Shown: positions 61,965-64,000 of the stretch, one piece after another | How positions within the stretch are numbered: position 1 is the first letter of the stretch | How the letters are laid out: each line of letters starts with the position of its first letter | NCBI GenBank assembly: GCA_017538105.1 | Contig: JAFYJN010000063.1 | Location: forward strand, 62,001 to 126,000 | Origin: Prevotella sp. | Lineage (GTDB): Bacteria; Bacteroidota; Bacteroidia; Bacteroidales; Bacteroidaceae | Direction of reading: 5' to 3' | DNA: 64,000 bases | Notes under the pieces: model-generated | What the model was told of the DNA's origin: nothing | The model's database searches: none | The model's input: the letters and a program-made list of their open reading frames with translations, nothing else | Program-made: the position numbers and the translations under genes

Positions 61965-62728
61965 AACAACTTCTTTATGTTAAACACAGGACCCTCCTTG
62001 CACACACACACATTCCCTTCGGTGGTCTTCTCCACACAACACAGACAAGCCCCGAGACCGCAGGCCATGGTATTCTCGAGCGACACTTCACAAGGGACAT
62101 CAACACTGTTGGCGAAACGTGCCACCGCCATCATCATCGGTTTGGGTCCACAGGAATAGACGAACGAGAAAGACTCTCGGTTAAGGATACTGTGGTTGGT
62201 GACGAACCCCTGTTCACCCTCCGACCCGTCCTCGGTGGTGATGAAAACCCGTCCGTAGGAGCGGAAGAGTGGGAGCAGCGGCAGGTCGGAAGCCGTCTTG
62301 GCTCCCAGGAGGAACGTGGGTTCCACACCCTTTTCCAAAAGCTGTTCACCCAGATAGAGCAGCGGGGCAACGCCCACGCCCCCCCCCACGAGCAACGGTT
62401 GTCCGTTGACAGCCGAAAGCATAGAGAAGCCTGTACCCAACGGAAGGAGCGTGTTGAGCGTATCGCCAGGCTTTAGGCAAGCCAGCCTTCTTGTGCCGTC
62501 ACCCACAACGGCCACGAGGAGCCACAACTCGTTGTTTTTCCTGTCAACGAAATTGATGGAGATGGGGCGACGCAAGAACGTAGTCGGCGCATCGTCAACC
62601 CGTAATTCCACGAACTGTCCAGGCTGCATCTCAGGGAGTGGTTCGGTATCGGTGAGGCGTAACAGGACATAGCGTTCGCCTACCTTTTCTATACTGTTTA
62701 CCCTGAGGTCGATTAAATATTTCTTCAT
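61952..62728 (-). CDS. pyrK: Dihydroorotate dehydrogenase electron-transfer subunit
   Basis: A 258-residue protein from the ATG at 62728, with an FAD/NAD-binding ferredoxin-reductase fold: [12 protein letters not shown] for [22 protein letters not shown] for NAD, and the 2Fe-2S Cys cluster in [16 protein letters not shown] with VCVCKEG. It passes electrons from PyrD to NAD. It overlaps pyrD by 13 bp. A run of nine G falls within the conserved GGGVGVAP codons (62379-62387), a possible slippage site. A longer reading upstream of 62728 passes the promoter and is rejected. Confidence 0.93.
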   Translation of the reverse strand: MKKYLIDLRVNSIEKVGERYVLLRLTDTEPLPEMQPGQFVELRVDDAPTTFLRRPISINFVDRKNNELWLLVAVVGDGTRRLACLKPGDTLNTLLPLGTGFSMLSAVNGQPLLVGGGVGVAPLLYLGEQLLEKGVEPTFLLGAKTASDLPLLPLFRSYGRVFITTEDGSEGEQGFVTNHSILNRESFSFVYSCGPKPMMMAVARFANSVDVPCEVSLENTMACGLGACLCCVEKTTEGNVCVCKEGPVFNIKKLLWLR

Positions 62729-62781
62729 GTATATGATTCTCTGGCATCCTTGCCGCTTCCGAGAAGGATGGTGATTTTTTG

Positions 62782-62789
62782 CAAAAGTA
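62782..62789 (-). promoter_or_regulatory. -7 promoter box TACTTTTG for pyrK-pyrD
   Basis: Perfect TAnnTTTG on the minus strand, 54 bp before the pyrK ATG. The leader has a CATCCTT/AAGGATG stem (62745-62770). Confidence 0.6.
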
Positions 62790-62879
62790 GAGAAAAAAAG
62801 GGAAAAGAGAAAAGAGAAAGGAAAAAAACTTTGATGCCCCTCTCCAACTCCCCATGATGCGACCTCCCTGATTACAAAC

Positions 62880-62903
62880 ATCCCCCATCTTTCGAAGGGG
62901 GAT
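62880..62903 (-). terminator. Hairpin after the XRE regulator gene
   Basis: ATCCCCC (62880-62886) pairs perfectly with GGGGGAT (62897-62903). It lies ~30 bp past the regulator stop. A clear T tract is missing. Confidence 0.45.
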
Positions 62904-62932
62904 ATAGAGGAGATATAAACATAGGGTCCTAA

Positions 62933-63397
62933 CTACTTTTTCTGGGGAACGAAAGACTCGTAGGTAAGGTCATCGAAGTAAACACGGATCTCAGTGATAC
63001 TGCGCTTCTGTTTGTTAAATATTTTTACCTCATTTTCGGCCTGATTAATGGGTGTTTCTTTTACACTCGTTTGAATTGCCATTGTTTTGGGCTGTTTTTG
63101 GCGTGTAGTTTGCGGTGTTTGTTGCGGTTCATCGAAGTCGAGTGTGGGCTGTGGGTCCTGATGTTGATCAGATGTTAAGTTTTTGGCATTCAAAAACATG
63201 TCGCCTGTCCCATTAATGAGCCACGAGAGACTTATATTCGGAAATTTCGATTGTATACACTCCACCGTTTTCAAGGTAGGGTTGGTACGTCCGCCATAGA
63301 TGCTGCTAAGTGCAGCAGGCGACAGTCCGATATGATGGGCAAACTCACTTTGCGTCATTCCGGTTGTTTCCTGTATCTCTTTAATACGTTCTTTCAT
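62933..63397 (-). CDS. XRE-family helix-turn-helix regulator
   Basis: A 154-residue protein. The N-terminal ~65 residues are an HTH_3 domain (IKEIQETTGMTQSEFAHHIG, then LSPAALSSIYGGRTNPTLKT). A Gln, Pro and Lys-rich linker (TLDFDEPQQTPQTTRQKQ) precedes a short C-terminal part ending RVYFDDLTYESFVPQ. It looks like a Bacteroidota XRE regulator with no known ligand domain. Its promoter box (TACCTTTG at 63450-63457) lies inside a perfect palindrome, GTTTAC-AAAG-GTAAAC (63445-63460), which fits autoregulation. Confidence 0.82.
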   Translation of the reverse strand: MKERIKEIQETTGMTQSEFAHHIGLSPAALSSIYGGRTNPTLKTVECIQSKFPNISLSWLINGTGDMFLNAKNLTSDQHQDPQPTLDFDEPQQTPQTTRQKQPKTMAIQTSVKETPINQAENEVKIFNKQKRSITEIRVYFDDLTYESFVPQKK

Positions 63398-64000
63398 ACC
63401 ACAATTTTATGGTTAGTTAGCCAATTAGGGTTATTTTCGTTTTCGTTTACAAAGGTAAACACAAATTTTCATTTCTGCAAATATTTTTGATATTAAAATT
63501 TACTTTTTCGATTGAAAAATCTTGTTTACAAAACTAAATATACAAATTAAAAGTGCAAATTCCAGCAAGTTAATTACATTCCAATATCTTTTATTGATTT
63601 CTTTACAATGTAAAAAATGAACGAAACCCTATAACTAACAGGTTTCCAATTAGATATTTTACATTTACATACTCAAATCTACCCATTTATGCGTTTTTCT
63701 ATGCCAAATACCCTTGATTTCTTCTATGAAAATATTATTGGAATTGTATAACATACTGATTAAACTATAATTACAAGCTAATAAAGCGAACCGCATATTT
63801 ATCCATTATATTTATAAACTTGGATAGTTTACGTTTTTATATTATGATTTATGTTTGCATTGTTAAATAGTGCGAACGCTGGATGGCATTACAGTTGTAG
63901 ATTGTCGGAAGGTTTTGTTGTCTTGTTTTACACAATTAAATGTAAAGGTTTGTTAAACCAATTTTACTAACAGGTTGAAAACCGCTTATTTTCTGCGTTT
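63398..64000. other. AT-rich non-coding region at the right end
   Basis: About 600 bp without a supported gene. It has several TTTAC/GTAAA words: the palindrome at 63445-63460, TTTACA-A-TGTAAA at 63602-63614, and further TTTAC half-sites. ACTAACAGGTT occurs twice (near 63634 and 63966). A perfect plus-strand -7 box TATGTTTG is at 63850-63857, so a rightward gene probably begins beyond 64000. Confidence 0.5.
63445..63460 (-). promoter_or_regulatory. Operator palindrome over the XRE gene promoter
   Basis: GTTTAC-AAAG-GTAAAC is a perfect 6-bp inverted repeat and contains the minus-strand -7 box TACCTTTG at 63457-63450. A partial copy, GTTTACAAAAC, lies at 63523. Confidence 0.6.

Overview
The window is chromosomal DNA of a Bacteroidota bacterium, most likely Prevotellaceae (Prevotella in the broad sense). 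The reasons are: repeated promoter -7 boxes of the form TAnnTTTG, weak or absent Shine-Dalgarno sequences before most genes, many lipoproteins with a short lipobox, a Porin_10-type outer membrane protein, DUF4468 and DUF4886 proteins, a type IX secretion-type tail, and an L-arabinose locus with the Nudix-type AraR regulator known from Bacteroides. The species cannot be named from the sequence alone. No rRNA, tRNA, CRISPR array, phage or intact insertion sequence was seen.

Region 1 (1-14351, all minus strand) is one long surface-polymer operon, read leftwards from a promoter near 14640 and running off the left edge. In transcription order it holds RmlB, an IspD/TarI-like cytidylyltransferase, an opine-dehydrogenase-like enzyme, a flippase, a polysaccharide-deacetylase-like protein, a CapA-like protein, a sugar-transfer-type ATP-grasp enzyme, a GNAT acetyltransferase, an SGNH/DUF4886 lipoprotein, a second ATP-grasp enzyme, two LicD proteins, a glycerophosphodiesterase lipoprotein and a fused TagD-like cytidylyltransferase/oxidoreductase. 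No glycosyltransferase, polymerase or initiating transferase is visible. The content points to a polymer decorated with CDP-activated alditol phosphates and possibly amino-acid-like groups (inference). This is the strongest candidate for an undescribed pathway.

Region 2 (14.8-24.6 kb) has a DUF4468 protein, a small membrane protein, a putative porin, an ECF sigma factor with a likely anti-sigma partner and a secreted protein, then MenA, an HD phosphohydrolase, a small membrane protein and an RluA-type pseudouridine synthase. Region 3 (24.6-29.7 kb) has an ABC-F protein with a degenerate second ATPase domain, GrpE, DnaJ and FolC.

Region 4 (29.8-46.0 kb) is sugar catabolism. A galactose unit (mutarotase, MFS transporter, GalK) ends in a terminator. 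It is followed by an arabinose unit (secreted mutarotase, SSS symporter, AraR, AraD, AraA, AraB) and a second promoter for GH51 arabinofuranosidase, transketolase and RpiB. Together they take arabinan or arabinose, and galactose, into the pentose phosphate and Leloir pathways.

Region 5 (46-57.6 kb) is mixed: uncharacterised envelope proteins, a secreted alpha/beta hydrolase, an AAA-type ATPase flanked by a duplicated fragment of that hydrolase, a beta-propeller protein, RsgA, Frr, a lipoprotein, free-methionine-sulfoxide reductase and a tiny protein with a sorting-type tail. Region 6 (57.6-64 kb) has RsmA, a stand-alone transcription unit for a 37-residue acidic protein with a strong Shine-Dalgarno and a structured leader, an FKBP-type isomerase with a Cys-rich tail, AroC, a probable small RNA, PyrD/PyrK, an XRE regulator with a palindromic operator, and 600 bp of AT-rich non-coding DNA.
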